Assembly: GCA_009928435.1 (NCBI GenBank)
Contig: JAABNQ010000007.1
Span: 19,388 to 83,387, forward strand
Reading direction: 5' to 3'
Length of the DNA: 64,000 nt
DNA from: Bacillus sp. HF117_J1_D
GTDB taxonomy: Bacteria > Bacillota > Bacilli > Bacillales > Bacillaceae_C
The notes below the pieces were generated by a model. It was given only the letters and a program-made list of their open reading frames with translations, searched no databases and was not told where the DNA came from. The position numbers and the translations under genes are program-made. Every line of letters begins with the position of its first letter. The stretch's first letter is position 1. This document shows, piece after piece, positions 1 to 7,942 of this stretch.

Positions 1-252
1 GAAGTGAAGTCCGACCAAAAGTCAATGTATGCTGAGCTTCAAGAAGTGAAGTCCGACCAAAAGTCAATGTATGCTGATCTTCAAGAAGTGAAGTCCGACC
101 AAAAGTCAATGTATGCTGAGCTTCAAGAAGTGAAGTCCGACCAGGAGTTAATGTATACCGATCTTCAAGAGGTGAAGTCCGACCAAAAGTCGATGTATGC
201 CGATCTTCAAGAAGTGAAGTCTGACCAGAAGTCGATGTATGCCGAGCTTCAA
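1..252 (+). repeat. Six tandem 42-bp coding repeats
   Basis: Six consecutive 42-base units (1-42, 43-84, 85-126, 127-168, 169-210, 211-252) encode the 14-residue repeat of the partial protein. Units 1-3 are nearly identical, differing at the D/E codon; unit 4 is the most diverged. The array probably continues upstream of the window. Near-identical DNA suggests recent unit duplication and likely copy-number variation among strains. Confidence 0.9.
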
Positions 253-477
253 GAAGTAAAAACAGAACTTCGCAGTAATGGTGAAAAAATTGCTGATCTT
301 ACGAATGAAATGCGAAGCCATTTTAAACAAGTCGAAGACAGACTGGATGAACATCAATCTATTTTCACTGTGATTTCAGATGAAATGAAAACGATGAAGG
401 CTGATATAAGATACTTGGGTGGGAAAGTAGGTATTCATGACATGAAGCTGAATACTTTATTCAAAATGGATTCATAG
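1..477 (+). CDS. Repeat-containing coiled-coil protein, 5' end outside the window
   Basis: The frame is open from the first base, so the gene begins upstream; the in-frame GTG at 4 lies inside a repeat and is unlikely to be the start. The visible 158 residues begin with six tandem 14-residue units (EVKSDQKSMYAxLQ, x = D or E; unit four varies as KSDQELMYTDLQ), followed by about 75 non-repeated residues rich in K, E and D with heptad-like hydrophobic spacing, ending KMDS. No membrane segment or signal peptide is visible in this part. The family is not recognised. A long charged helical rod is the most that can be inferred. A terminator-like hairpin follows about 70 bases after the stop. Confidence 0.7.
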   Translation, partial: EVKSDQKSMYAELQEVKSDQKSMYADLQEVKSDQKSMYAELQEVKSDQELMYTDLQEVKSDQKSMYADLQEVKSDQKSMYAELQEVKTELRSNGEKIADLTNEMRSHFKQVEDRLDEHQSIFTVISDEMKTMKADIRYLGGKVGIHDMKLNTLFKMDS

Positions 478-547
478 CAGCGCACCCCAATAGTTCAACA
501 TTTCACGTTATTCCTCACATAAAAGCCTCATGAACACATCATAGACA

Positions 548-572
548 GGCCTCGGTTATCCGGGGTCTTTTT
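548..572 (+). terminator. Intrinsic terminator after the repeat protein gene
   Basis: An 8-bp stem (GGCCTCGG with CCGGGGTC, two G-T pairs) around a TTAT loop is followed by TTTTT. Confidence 0.55.
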
Positions 573-676
573 CCTTTTTTACATGGAACGAATGATGCCG
601 AAGAGAAAACAATCATCTGTTGCCACTTAGTGATTGTTATTTTTTTGAGTAAGAAAACAGATCTCAAATCAGCTAG

Positions 677-724
677 AAAAAAACACCTTTGGAATTTTTC
701 GCAAAACGATCGATTCCAAAGGTG
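677..724 (-). terminator. Intrinsic terminator of the tyrosine phosphatase gene
   Basis: A perfect 12-bp inverted repeat, CACCTTTGGAAT / ATTCCAAAGGTG (684-695 and 713-724), is followed on the minus strand by a run of T (677-683 is all A on the plus strand). It lies about 20 bases beyond the phosphatase stop codon. Confidence 0.85.
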
Positions 725-743
725 AATTGAAAATTCTTCCATG

Positions 744-1202
744 CTACATGTTTTCTTTAATTCTTTCCAAAAGCACTCGGCAGCCTTCACTAATCAGATC
801 ATAAGTTTCCTGAAAATCACCAGTGTAATAAGGGTCAGGGACATCCTTTTTTATATCCGTCAAATCAAGGAGGCGAATGATTTTAGGATCATTCGATTGA
901 CCTGATATCTTGGAAATATTTCGTATATTTGATTCGTCCATCCCCACTATGTAATCATGTTCAACGAAGTCTTCTTGGGAAAATTGCCTGGCGACAAGCC
1001 CTTTGGTGCTGACATCGTATTCTGCCAACTTTTTCAAAGTGCCTCTATGCGGTGGCTCACCAATATGCCATGAGCCTGTTCCTGCGGAATCGACTGAAAT
1101 GTTTCTGCTCAAACCTTCCTTTTCAACCAAATCCCTCATAATGGCTTCAGCCATTGGTGAGCGGCAAATATTCCCCAAACAGACAAATAATACTTTAACC
1201 AT
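744..1202 (-). CDS. Low-molecular-weight protein-tyrosine phosphatase (YfkJ-like)
   Basis: This 152-residue protein hydrolyses phosphotyrosine, or in some Bacillus relatives phosphoarginine, in the cytosol. The P-loop C-x5-R is at the N terminus (VLFVCLGNICRSPMAEA, Cys8 and Arg14), and the general-acid DP motif is near residues 126-127 (VPDPYYTGDF). The length and the WHIGEPPH and LVARQ segments resemble B. subtilis YfkJ more than the arginine phosphatase YwlE. The ATG has an AGGGAGA ribosome binding site about 9 bases upstream. The gene is monocistronic, transcribed away from the LytR-CpsA-Psr gene, and has its own strong terminator. A short palindrome (1233-1247) sits in the divergent intergenic space. 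Confidence 0.9.
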   Translation of the reverse strand: MVKVLFVCLGNICRSPMAEAIMRDLVEKEGLSRNISVDSAGTGSWHIGEPPHRGTLKKLAEYDVSTKGLVARQFSQEDFVEHDYIVGMDESNIRNISKISGQSNDPKIIRLLDLTDIKKDVPDPYYTGDFQETYDLISEGCRVLLERIKENM

Positions 1203-1232
1203 ACATACGTCTCCCTATTGCTTCTAATGTAC

Positions 1233-1247
1233 ATGCTATAGTAGCAT
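1233..1247. promoter_or_regulatory. Palindrome between divergent phosphatase and LCP genes
   Basis: ATGCTA-TAG-TAGCAT is a perfect 6+6 inverted repeat placed about 30 bases upstream of the phosphatase start and about 120 upstream of the LCP start. It could be an operator for either or both genes; no regulator is implied by the sequence itself. Confidence 0.25.
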
Positions 1248-1368
1248 ATAGAGATGACAAAGTGAATCAACCTGCTTGAAGTATTATTGATTTGTGGCAG
1301 TTGTCATTTATAATGAAGAGTGGCAGAATAAAGGACCGATAAAAACCAAAATTAGAAGGGGAAAATTC

Positions 1369-2295
1369 ATGTCGAGACATAAACCGAAAAAGAAATCAAA
1401 AGCTTTAAGAATCGTGCTGATTGTTATGTTGCTGTTGGTCATAGCTGTAGTTGGATTTGGTTTCTCAATCTATCATACTATTAATAAAACTGCCAAAAAT
1501 ATGCACAACCCGCTTGATCGTACTCCAGAAGTGGCCAGAGAGGCAAACTTGTCACTTCATAAAAAAGAGCCTTTTTCAGTGCTGATGCTAGGGGTGGATG
1601 AACGCCCGGGCGACCGAGGCCGTTCCGATTCCATTATCGTAATGACGGTCAACCCAAAGAAGGAATCGATAGATATGCTCAGCATTCCAAGGGATACGAG
1701 AGTTGAAATAGTGGGCAAAGGCGTGGATGACAAAATTAACCATGCGTATGCGTTTGGCGGGGTTGAAATGTCAATGAATACGGTTGAAAAATTCCTTGAT
1801 ATTCCGATTGATTACTATATTAAGGTGAATATGGAAGGGTTCAAGGAAATTGTAGATGCTGTCGGCGGTGTCGATGTGAACAACGATATCGATTTTTCTG
1901 TCGGTAAAAAACAATTTTCTAAAGGACAGATTTCTCTCAACGGTGACGATGCTTTAGCATACGCCCGTATGCGTTATGATGATCCTAGGGGAGATTTCGG
2001 ACGCCAGATGCGCCAACGCCAAGTGATCCAAGGTGTAATCAACAAAGGGGCAAACATCTCGGCAATCTGGAAGTATGATGATGTTCTTGATGCACTAGGA
2101 AAAAATGTTGAAACAAACCTCTCTTTCAGCGAAATGAAGGATATTCAAAAGAATTATAAAGAGGCGCGCCATAAAATTGATCAGTACCAGATTGAAGGTC
2201 AAGGGTCCAAGATAGACGGCATTTGGTATTACCTTGTTCCCCAAGAGGAAAGAGAAAGGGTCCAGGGTGTGTTGAAAGAGCACTTAAATATGTAA
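1369..2295 (+). CDS. LytR-CpsA-Psr (LCP) family wall polymer ligase
   Basis: The 308-residue membrane-anchored enzyme belongs to the family that attaches wall teichoic acid or other anionic polymers to peptidoglycan from lipid-linked donors. After a short basic cytoplasmic end (SRHKPKKKSK) there is one transmembrane helix at about residues 13-36, then the extracellular LCP domain. Conserved polyprenyl-phosphate-binding features are visible: GxRSDSIIVM, SIPRDTRVEI, INHAYAFGG and an Arg-rich YARMRYDD...FGRQMRQRQV segment. The frame is open further upstream, but the ATG at 1369 has a GAAGGGGA ribosome binding site and starts the usual N terminus. B. subtilis has a member of this family (YvhJ/TagV or LytR/TagU) near yvyE-degS, matching this neighbourhood. 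Confidence 0.92.
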   Translation: MSRHKPKKKSKALRIVLIVMLLLVIAVVGFGFSIYHTINKTAKNMHNPLDRTPEVAREANLSLHKKEPFSVLMLGVDERPGDRGRSDSIIVMTVNPKKESIDMLSIPRDTRVEIVGKGVDDKINHAYAFGGVEMSMNTVEKFLDIPIDYYIKVNMEGFKEIVDAVGGVDVNNDIDFSVGKKQFSKGQISLNGDDALAYARMRYDDPRGDFGRQMRQRQVIQGVINKGANISAIWKYDDVLDALGKNVETNLSFSEMKDIQKNYKEARHKIDQYQIEGQGSKIDGIWYYLVPQEERERVQGVLKEHLNM

Positions 2296-2301
2296 ACATT
2301 A

Positions 2302-2338
2302 AAAGGCGGGAATGCATATTAGGTGTCCCGCCTTTACT
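2302..2338 (+). terminator. Terminator after the LCP gene
   Basis: AAAGGCGGGA (2302-2311) pairs with TCCCGCCTTT (2326-2335), a perfect 10-bp stem with a 14-base loop; the 3' arm ends in TTT. It lies directly downstream of the LCP stop codon and before the VanZ-like gene. Confidence 0.75.
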
Positions 2339-2363
2339 ATTTGTCAAAAAGAGGTATTCAATC

Positions 2364-2771
2364 ATGAAAAAGCGTCAAATCTGGTTGGTTGCAGCCATTG
2401 CGTGGGCTGTGGCCATTTTTATCGCCACGCATTCACCTTCTTCGACAGGTGGAAACACGCAATTTCTAATAAAGCGGCTGTTGGGGCTCTCTTCAGAGGA
2501 AGCAGCTCTTATAAATGTTGTCTTCCGCAAGCTCGTACACCTGGGAGCATTTGGACTTCTGGCAGTCCTCCTTTTCAACAGCTTTGAGAAAAGAAAGTTT
2601 CTATTGGCATGGATGATGACAACTTTGTATGCGGCAACGGATGAGTTGCATCAATCATTCGTTCCGGACAGAACGGCTTCCATCTGGGATGTAGGATTGG
2701 ATTCATTGGGTGCACTAATTGCTCTTGGTTTGATTAAAATGTTAAATCAACGATCTGACAAACAATCCTAG
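2364..2771 (+). CDS. VanZ-like family membrane protein
   Basis: A 135-residue integral membrane protein with about four hydrophobic segments (residues 5-20, 50-66, 70-88, 108-125). The VanZ signature is present: a Lys/His segment in FRKLVHLGAFGLLA, then YAATDELHQSF with DRTASIWDVGLDSLGALIAL. The biochemical role of the family is unknown; the founding member gives low-level teicoplanin resistance. The ATG at 2364 is preceded by AAGAGG; an open extension to 2223 lacks a ribosome binding site and crosses the LCP terminator. The last 30 bases overlap tail-to-tail with the peptidase gene on the other strand. Confidence 0.85.
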   Translation: MKKRQIWLVAAIAWAVAIFIATHSPSSTGGNTQFLIKRLLGLSSEEAALINVVFRKLVHLGAFGLLAVLLFNSFEKRKFLLAWMMTTLYAATDELHQSFVPDRTASIWDVGLDSLGALIALGLIKMLNQRSDKQS

Positions 2772-3926
2772 CATATGGGAGTAGATTTCTTCAAATTGCG
2801 AGAGCGGCAGTGGATTGTGACCTTTGCCCAATTCAATGGTGAAGCCCGGCTTTCTGAACTCCTGGATGAACCAGTCCTTATAGCCGGCATAACTGTCGAC
2901 ATAGCGGATGGCTTCGTACCCGCTAAGGATGGCAAAATCCCTTGCAAGTACCTGGGATTCTGGCGGCTCCAGTCCTTCATACCCCCAATAGATTTCCTGC
3001 CCTTGCGTATGAAGGGCAAGCAGTCGGTCATAGTTTTCCATTCTGGCCAGCTCCGCCATCGTTTTAGTTTCCGGTTCAGAAAGCGGTGAGTAGCCTGGAA
3101 AGTCACGGGGCCCCGGCTCTTTCGGCTTCCTTTCTTTTTCGAACTCCCAATTGGCCGGGAATTGCTTATTTAAATCCACTCCGCGAATATTCGCTTTCCA
3201 GCCTGAAAAATCACGGTTGCCCCTATTCAGCCGGATAAGCTCGGTTTCTCTTTCGGGTGGGGGGCCGTTCAGGACGAGATTGACGCCGTCCGGATTCACC
3301 ATCGGTATGGCAAACAGCCTGCTCCCTGTATAGATCGTTAATGCTGATATGCCTTTCATCATCAAGCTATTGGTGAGGGCAAGCATGTAATCATTTAAAA
3401 AGCGCATGAAAATCGGTGTGGTGATCCATTCATTTGCATGAAAGGAGGCATTGATCTGTACTTTTCTTCCCGATGTTCCGATCTGGAGCTCATGCAGAGG
3501 ATTTTCGAGCACGCTTTTTCCAACTTCCCGCCTTTTTATAAATGGATAAATCGAGAGTAGCTTGTTCATATCGCGGTTCATCTTCTGAAAATCATATAGT
3601 TCATTATCGTTGATTATTCTGGACACGACTCTTTCCGGAATATTGATTTGCTGCCCGATGGTCAATTGATTCGGGTTGATAGTCTGATTTAAAATCAGAA
3701 GAGCATCAACGTTCATATTTCGGCTTTGGGCAATTTTCCAAAAGGTGTCGCCAGCTTTAAGCGTATAGACACCCTTTAAGAATCCGGGAATTTGAATGAC
3801 CTGCCCGACTTGAAGGGCGTTTGGATTGGCAAGGTTCGCGTTGGAATCGAGGATTAAGACGAGCGGAATATGAAATAGCTGGCTGTAATGCCAAAGTGTA
3901 TCGCCTGACCGTACTTGGATCTCCAT
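2742..3926 (-). CDS. LysM-M14 peptidase, gamma-D-glutamyl-diaminopimelate endopeptidase type
   Basis: The 394-residue protein has two N-terminal LysM modules (about residues 1-50 and 52-97: VRSGDTLWHYSQLF and LKAGDTFWKIAQSRN) and an M14 zinc carboxypeptidase-fold domain. Zinc ligands are visible as HANEW (His and Glu) and the later LHTQGQEIYWGY His; the catalytic Glu is in FTIELGKG; substrate-binding residues are in NPDGVNL and RGVDLNKQFP. This matches endopeptidase I of Lysinibacillus sphaericus and B. subtilis YqgT, which cut the gamma-D-Glu to diaminopimelate bond of peptidoglycan stem peptides. There is no signal peptide, as in that family, so it may act in spores or on recycled muropeptides. 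A GGAGGGA ribosome binding site precedes the ATG. Confidence 0.88.
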   Translation of the reverse strand: MEIQVRSGDTLWHYSQLFHIPLVLILDSNANLANPNALQVGQVIQIPGFLKGVYTLKAGDTFWKIAQSRNMNVDALLILNQTINPNQLTIGQQINIPERVVSRIINDNELYDFQKMNRDMNKLLSIYPFIKRREVGKSVLENPLHELQIGTSGRKVQINASFHANEWITTPIFMRFLNDYMLALTNSLMMKGISALTIYTGSRLFAIPMVNPDGVNLVLNGPPPERETELIRLNRGNRDFSGWKANIRGVDLNKQFPANWEFEKERKPKEPGPRDFPGYSPLSEPETKTMAELARMENYDRLLALHTQGQEIYWGYEGLEPPESQVLARDFAILSGYEAIRYVDSYAGYKDWFIQEFRKPGFTIELGKGHNPLPLSQFEEIYSHMLGLFVRSLI

Positions 3927-4014
3927 GGTCGTCCCTCCATATAGATTTTATCCTGTCAAGCTGCGAGCAAGTAAAGCATCATAGATGTTGTTTTTTACAC
4001 CTTTCGAAGCCATA

Positions 4015-4070
4015 GGAGGCGGCTTGCAAGGATGTAGTCAAGCTCTCATGATGGTTGATTAGCCGCCTCC
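4015..4070. repeat. Inverted repeat with 36-base loop
   Basis: GGAGGCGGCT (4015-4024) and AGCCGCCTCC (4061-4070) are perfect complements in the gap between the divergent M14 peptidase and ROK kinase genes. The loop is long and there is no T-tract, so it is not a classical terminator. The gap (3927-4183) shows nothing else I can name. Confidence 0.4.
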
Positions 4071-4183
4071 TCGTAAATGTCTTATTTGTCGACGCTTTCC
4101 TATATCTAGATTTATGTATGTATCAAGGAAATATGATGATAGAATGAAAGATGAATGACTGCCAGGAAAGAAGTGAAATTTTC

Positions 4184-5053
4184 ATGCTAGGAGCGATTGA
4201 AGCCGGAGGGACAAAGTTTGTCTGCGCTGTTGGGAACGAAGATGGACACATACTGGAACGCATACAGATTCCGACTGAGATTCCTGAAAAGACGATCCCG
4301 ATGGTCATTGAATTTTTTAAAAACCATAAAGTCAGGGCTCTTGGAATTGGATCCTTCGGTCCGCTTGATTTGAATGAAAAAAGCGATACATATGGATACA
4401 TCACATCAACGCCTAAGCCAGGATGGGGAAACTTTCCGTTTGTTGAAACGATGAAAAAGGCTTTAAATGTGCCAGTCGCATTCGATACGGATGTCAATGC
4501 GGCTGTTTGGGGTGAGTTTCTGTTTGGTGCGGGAAAAGGGAGTAACTGTCTGTACATAACTGTAGGAACAGGAATTGGCGCTGGAGCTGTTATTGGTGGC
4601 AAGCGTCTTCACGGTATGTCCCATCCGGAAATGGGACATATATTTTTACGTCGTTACCCACTAGACAGGTTTGAAGGTGTTTGCCCTTATCACAAGGATT
4701 GCCTAGAAGGCTTGGCTTCAGGGCCTTCCATCGAAAAACGTTGGGGCATAAAGGCAGAAAATTTGCCGCAGGATCATTCAGCTTGGGAATTGGAAGTCCA
4801 TTATTTGGCTCAAGCTCTCCTGCAATACATTTTAATTCTCTCTCCAGAGAAAATCATTATGGGCGGTGGAGTGATGAAGCAATCGCATTTATTTCCAAGT
4901 ATCCATCATGAAGTGCAGCGCCTATCCGAAGGATTTCTTACATTACCTTTGTTAGAAGGCTACATTGTAACACCGGGACTTGGCGCCGACTCAGGGATAA
5001 TGGGTGCTTTGATGTTGGCAAAAGACATTGGTGTTGGAAATATGACCAACTGA
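4184..5053 (+). CDS. ROK family fructokinase / sugar kinase (GmuE-like)
   Basis: A 289-residue cytosolic sugar kinase. The N-terminal ATP-binding loop is GAIEAGGTKFVCAVG; the sugar-binding and catalytic region includes FDTDVNAAVWGE (catalytic Asp) and IGAGAVIGGK; the ROK zinc site is HPEMGH followed by CPYHKDCLEGLASGP (His, Cys, His, Cys). The sequence closely follows B. subtilis GmuE/YdhR, a fructokinase. The ATG at 4184, with GGAAAGAAGTG upstream, is preferred over an in-frame ATG at 4151 because the family begins MLG-IEAGGTKF. It appears monocistronic and shares a terminator with the convergent YigZ gene. Confidence 0.9.
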   Translation: MLGAIEAGGTKFVCAVGNEDGHILERIQIPTEIPEKTIPMVIEFFKNHKVRALGIGSFGPLDLNEKSDTYGYITSTPKPGWGNFPFVETMKKALNVPVAFDTDVNAAVWGEFLFGAGKGSNCLYITVGTGIGAGAVIGGKRLHGMSHPEMGHIFLRRYPLDRFEGVCPYHKDCLEGLASGPSIEKRWGIKAENLPQDHSAWELEVHYLAQALLQYILILSPEKIIMGGGVMKQSHLFPSIHHEVQRLSEGFLTLPLLEGYIVTPGLGADSGIMGALMLAKDIGVGNMTN

Positions 5054-5072
5054 TTAAAAAATTTTCCCTAAT

Positions 5073-5103
5073 AAAAAAGATAGGAGTCTTTACTCCTATC
5101 TTT
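5073..5103. terminator. Bidirectional terminator between kinase and YigZ genes
   Basis: A perfect 12-bp stem, AAAGATAGGAGT / ACTCCTATCTTT, with loop CTTT lies between the convergent stops. The minus-strand reading is followed by a long T run; the plus-strand reading ends in TTT. Confidence 0.85.
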
Positions 5104-5116
5104 ACAACCGGTAAGG

Positions 5117-5752
5117 TTATTTTACGTCTTTTTCCATATATAATTGCTCTCCTTCCGACATGTCTCCCTGCCCGTTTGTCAGTTCTGTCATCCACTCCTG
5201 AAATTCCTTTATTTTGTCCTCTTGAACATAAACCTCGATCTCAACAAGTTCTGAATAGTGGATGTCTTTCAGTAGATAATCGGATGAACGGATTTCATTT
5301 TCAAGTTTTCCAAGCCATGTATAATCGGCTTTCACATGCATGATAGTCATGAGAATCCGCTCTACGGTACCAACGGCATCAATCCCTTCAGAAACTGCTC
5401 TGCCGTAGGCGCGGATGAGCCCTCCAGCCCCTAACTTAATGCCCCCGAAATATCTTGTCACGACAACTGTTGTGTCTTTCAGCTTTCTTTTCTTTAGCAC
5501 TTCCAACATAGGAACTCCAGCCGTTCCGCTAGGTTCACCGTCATCATTTGCTTTTTGAATCTGGTCGTTTTCACCAATCATGTAAGCGGAGCAATTGTGG
5601 GTGGCATTCCAATGTTCTTTTTTGATTTCCTGTATAAAAGCCTGCGCCTCTTCCTCCGTTTCGGTCCTTTTTATATGTGCAATGAATCTGGACTTTTGAA
5701 TGTTGATTTCATGGGTCCCTGCTGCTTTTACTGTCAAATATTGTGGAAGCAC
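5117..5752 (-). CDS. yvyE: YigZ / IMPACT family protein (YvyE)
   Basis: The 211-residue protein has an IMPACT N-terminal domain and a C-terminal UPF0029/DUF1949 domain. Signature segments are KSRFIAHI, HWNATHNCSAY, NDDGEPSGTAGVPML and RYFGGIKLGAGGLIRAYG, as in B. subtilis YvyE. The molecular function is not settled; the eukaryotic homologue IMPACT/Yih1 modulates Gcn2. The start is placed at GTG 5752, which has GAAAGGAG 7 bases upstream and gives the family N terminus LPQYLTVKAAGTHE. The frame stays open 23 codons further upstream without a ribosome binding site. Its place beside degS matches B. subtilis. Confidence 0.9.
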   Translation of the reverse strand: MLPQYLTVKAAGTHEINIQKSRFIAHIKRTETEEEAQAFIQEIKKEHWNATHNCSAYMIGENDQIQKANDDGEPSGTAGVPMLEVLKKRKLKDTTVVVTRYFGGIKLGAGGLIRAYGRAVSEGIDAVGTVERILMTIMHVKADYTWLGKLENEIRSSDYLLKDIHYSELVEIEVYVQEDKIKEFQEWMTELTNGQGDMSEGEQLYMEKDVK

Positions 5753-5905
5753 GACTCTACTCCTTTCAAATGCTCTATTATTTTCCCAACTAAAATAGTA
5801 TGTTTTAATAAAATTATACATGATATAATACTTTAGTAGAATGGTAGGTATGTCTTAACGCCTATTTCCGGTATACCCGATCCGAAAGGGGGCTCCTCTA
5901 GGAAA

Positions 5906-7087
5906 ATGGCACTTAAGAAAGTGAATATAAAGGCACTGGATAATATTGTGGAACAGATGATCAATACTGTGGATCGAAGCAAGCACGAGATTTTCCAGAT
6001 TGGCGAACAATGTCGCCATGACCATGACAATATATTAAAAGAACTGGAAATAATCAAGGCTGAAGTGAATAAAGTCATTGATGAGGGTGATCAACTGGAT
6101 GTGCAAGCTAGGATTTCCAGACAGCGTCTATCTACCATAAGCTTGCATTTCAATGACTACAGCGAAGAACAGGTGCGAACCGCATATGAACAAGCACATG
6201 ATCTCCAATCTAAATTAATGATGACGCGCCAACTGGAAAAACAGCTTAGAGAACGAAGAGATGACTTGGAGAGGCGCCTACTTATTTTGCAGGAAACAAT
6301 TGAGCGCGCGGAAACGCTTGTCTCGCAAATTTCAATTGTGTCCAATTATTTAGTCAGTGATATTAAAGAAATGGGCGAGGCCCTTGAAGATGCGAAAATG
6401 AAGCAGGACTTCGGCTTGCGAATCATCGAAGCACAGGAAGAGGAAAGAAAGCGTTTGTCCCGGGAGATCCATGATGGACCAGCACAATTACTTGCAAGCG
6501 TTTTGATCCGTTCCGACTTGGCGGAGAAGATGCATAAAGAAGAAGGGCCAGAGCGATCCCTTGAGGAGATTCGCAGCCTGAAGGAAATGATTCGAACGAC
6601 CTTGTATGAGGTTAGACGTATCATTTATGATTTGCGGCCGATGGCACTTGATGATCTCGGTTTGATTCCGACCTTGACAAAATATTTGGCAACAGTCGAA
6701 GAGTATCATAAAACGACGAACATCGAGTTTGTTTATTTTGGGAAGGACACGAGGCTCCCCCAAAAATATGAAGTGGCTCTTTTTCGTCTCATCCAAGAAG
6801 CTGTACATAATGCGTTGAAGCATGCTCAGCCAAGAACTATTCAAGTAAAGGTGGAAATACAGTCTGAGTATGTTTATGTTATTGTGAAAGATGACGGTAT
6901 CGGCTTTGATGTAAACATGAAGAAGAGTGGAAGCTACGGCATGATGGGAATGAGAGAACGCGTCGAGATATTGGACGGCCTACTTTCCATCCATTCCAAG
7001 AAGGGAGCAGGAACGATTGTTTCAATCAAGATACCTGTCGCACTACCTAGTCTGAGCAATATTAAAAAAACAATTAAGGGGGAATAA
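5906..7087 (+). CDS. degS: Sensor histidine kinase DegS
   Basis: A cytoplasmic two-component kinase of 393 residues that phosphorylates DegU. The N-terminal 170 residues are a long coiled-coil DegS sensor domain; the HisKA_3 dimerisation box is EAQEEERKRLSREIHDGPAQLL with phosphoacceptor His189, the same position as in B. subtilis. The HATPase domain has EAVHNALKHA (N box), VKDDGIGFD (G1) and GMMGMRERVEILDG (G2). No transmembrane helix is present, as expected. The stop codon is followed after three bases by degU, with the degU ribosome binding site overlapping the degS end. A TATAAT hexamer at 5824-5829 is a possible -10 element. Confidence 0.97.
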   Translation: MALKKVNIKALDNIVEQMINTVDRSKHEIFQIGEQCRHDHDNILKELEIIKAEVNKVIDEGDQLDVQARISRQRLSTISLHFNDYSEEQVRTAYEQAHDLQSKLMMTRQLEKQLRERRDDLERRLLILQETIERAETLVSQISIVSNYLVSDIKEMGEALEDAKMKQDFGLRIIEAQEEERKRLSREIHDGPAQLLASVLIRSDLAEKMHKEEGPERSLEEIRSLKEMIRTTLYEVRRIIYDLRPMALDDLGLIPTLTKYLATVEEYHKTTNIEFVYFGKDTRLPQKYEVALFRLIQEAVHNALKHAQPRTIQVKVEIQSEYVYVIVKDDGIGFDVNMKKSGSYGMMGMRERVEILDGLLSIHSKKGAGTIVSIKIPVALPSLSNIKKTIKGE

Positions 7088-7090
7088 CAA

Positions 7091-7771
7091 ATGCAAACGA
7101 AAATAGCCATTATAGATGATCACGAATTGTTTCGCGAAGGTGTAAAGAGAATTCTAGAATTCGAAAAAACATTCTCTGTCGTGGCGGAGGGCGCAGACGG
7201 CTGTGATGCAGTTGGGATTGTTGAGGAGTATTCCCCGGATGTAGTCTTGCTTGATATCAATATGAAGAATACAAACGGAATAGAGGCAACAAGGCAGCTA
7301 ATGGAGACATACCCCGATTCAAAAGCGATCATTCTTTCCATACACGACGAAGAAGCATATGTCACGCATGCCATGAAAACCGGTGCAGTGGGCTACATGT
7401 TAAAAGAAATGGATTCAGACGAGCTGATAGGTGCAATCAAAGTTGTAGCTGAAGGGGGCTCATACATCCACCCGAAGGTCACTCATAAACTGGTGAGAGA
7501 ATACAGACGCCTTGCCAACCAGCAAAATAAAGGAACGGGCTACCAACAGCCAGAAGTGAGAGTGCCGCTTCATTTGTTGACAAGCCGTGAATGTGAAGTC
7601 CTGCAGCTTCTTGCTGATGGAAAAAGCAACCGAGCTATCGGCGAAACTCTATATATTAGTGAGAAAACAGTCAAAAACCATGTGAGTAACATTTTACAAA
7701 AAATGAATGTCAACGATCGTACTCAGGCAGTGATCACTGCTATAAAGAATGGATGGGTCGAAGTGCGATAA
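7091..7771 (+). CDS. degU: Response regulator DegU
   Basis: A 226-residue NarL/FixJ-type regulator. The receiver domain has the acidic pair Asp9-Asp10, phosphoacceptor Asp55 (VVLLDINMK), Thr/Ser in ILSIHD and Lys in YMLKEMD. The C-terminal LuxR-type helix-turn-helix is [25 protein letters not shown] followed by [16 protein letters not shown]. In B. subtilis, DegU controls exoenzymes, competence, motility and biofilm matrix; the neighbouring com and flagellar genes fit that regulon. The start has AAGGGGGA 6-13 bases upstream. A stable hairpin follows the gene. Confidence 0.97.
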   Translation: MQTKIAIIDDHELFREGVKRILEFEKTFSVVAEGADGCDAVGIVEEYSPDVVLLDINMKNTNGIEATRQLMETYPDSKAIILSIHDEEAYVTHAMKTGAVGYMLKEMDSDELIGAIKVVAEGGSYIHPKVTHKLVREYRRLANQQNKGTGYQQPEVRVPLHLLTSRECEVLQLLADGKSNRAIGETLYISEKTVKNHVSNILQKMNVNDRTQAVITAIKNGWVEVR

Positions 7772-7776
7772 TGTTG

Positions 7777-7808
7777 AAGGCCGGAATGCTGTGAGGCATT
7801 TCGGCCTT
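7777..7808 (+). terminator. Hairpin after degU
   Basis: A 13-bp stem with one G-T pair (AAGGCCGGAATGC / GCATTTCGGCCTT) and a short loop lies 5 bases beyond the degU stop. It has no T-tract, so it may be a weak terminator or an mRNA 3'-end stabiliser. Confidence 0.5.
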
Positions 7809-7942
7809 GTGCGGTCTGAGTTTCGGAATTAGCTGCAAGTGTTTCGACGTGGTCCGAATAGACCTGATTCAGAGCTGATCGTGCGAAATTTGAATTTATT
7901 GTGCGAATGGCTTTTTAATGACTATTTTCTAGAGGTGATCAA

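Noticed and set aside
1-252. Regular repeats that might suggest a CRISPR array
   Set aside because: Units are contiguous with no spacers, are 42 bases long and stay in one reading frame; they are coding tandem repeats.
7886-7929. Possible ComK AT-boxes before comFA (AAAT-N5-TTTA)
   Set aside because: Each half has a mismatch and no second box is at a proper helical spacing; too weak to call.
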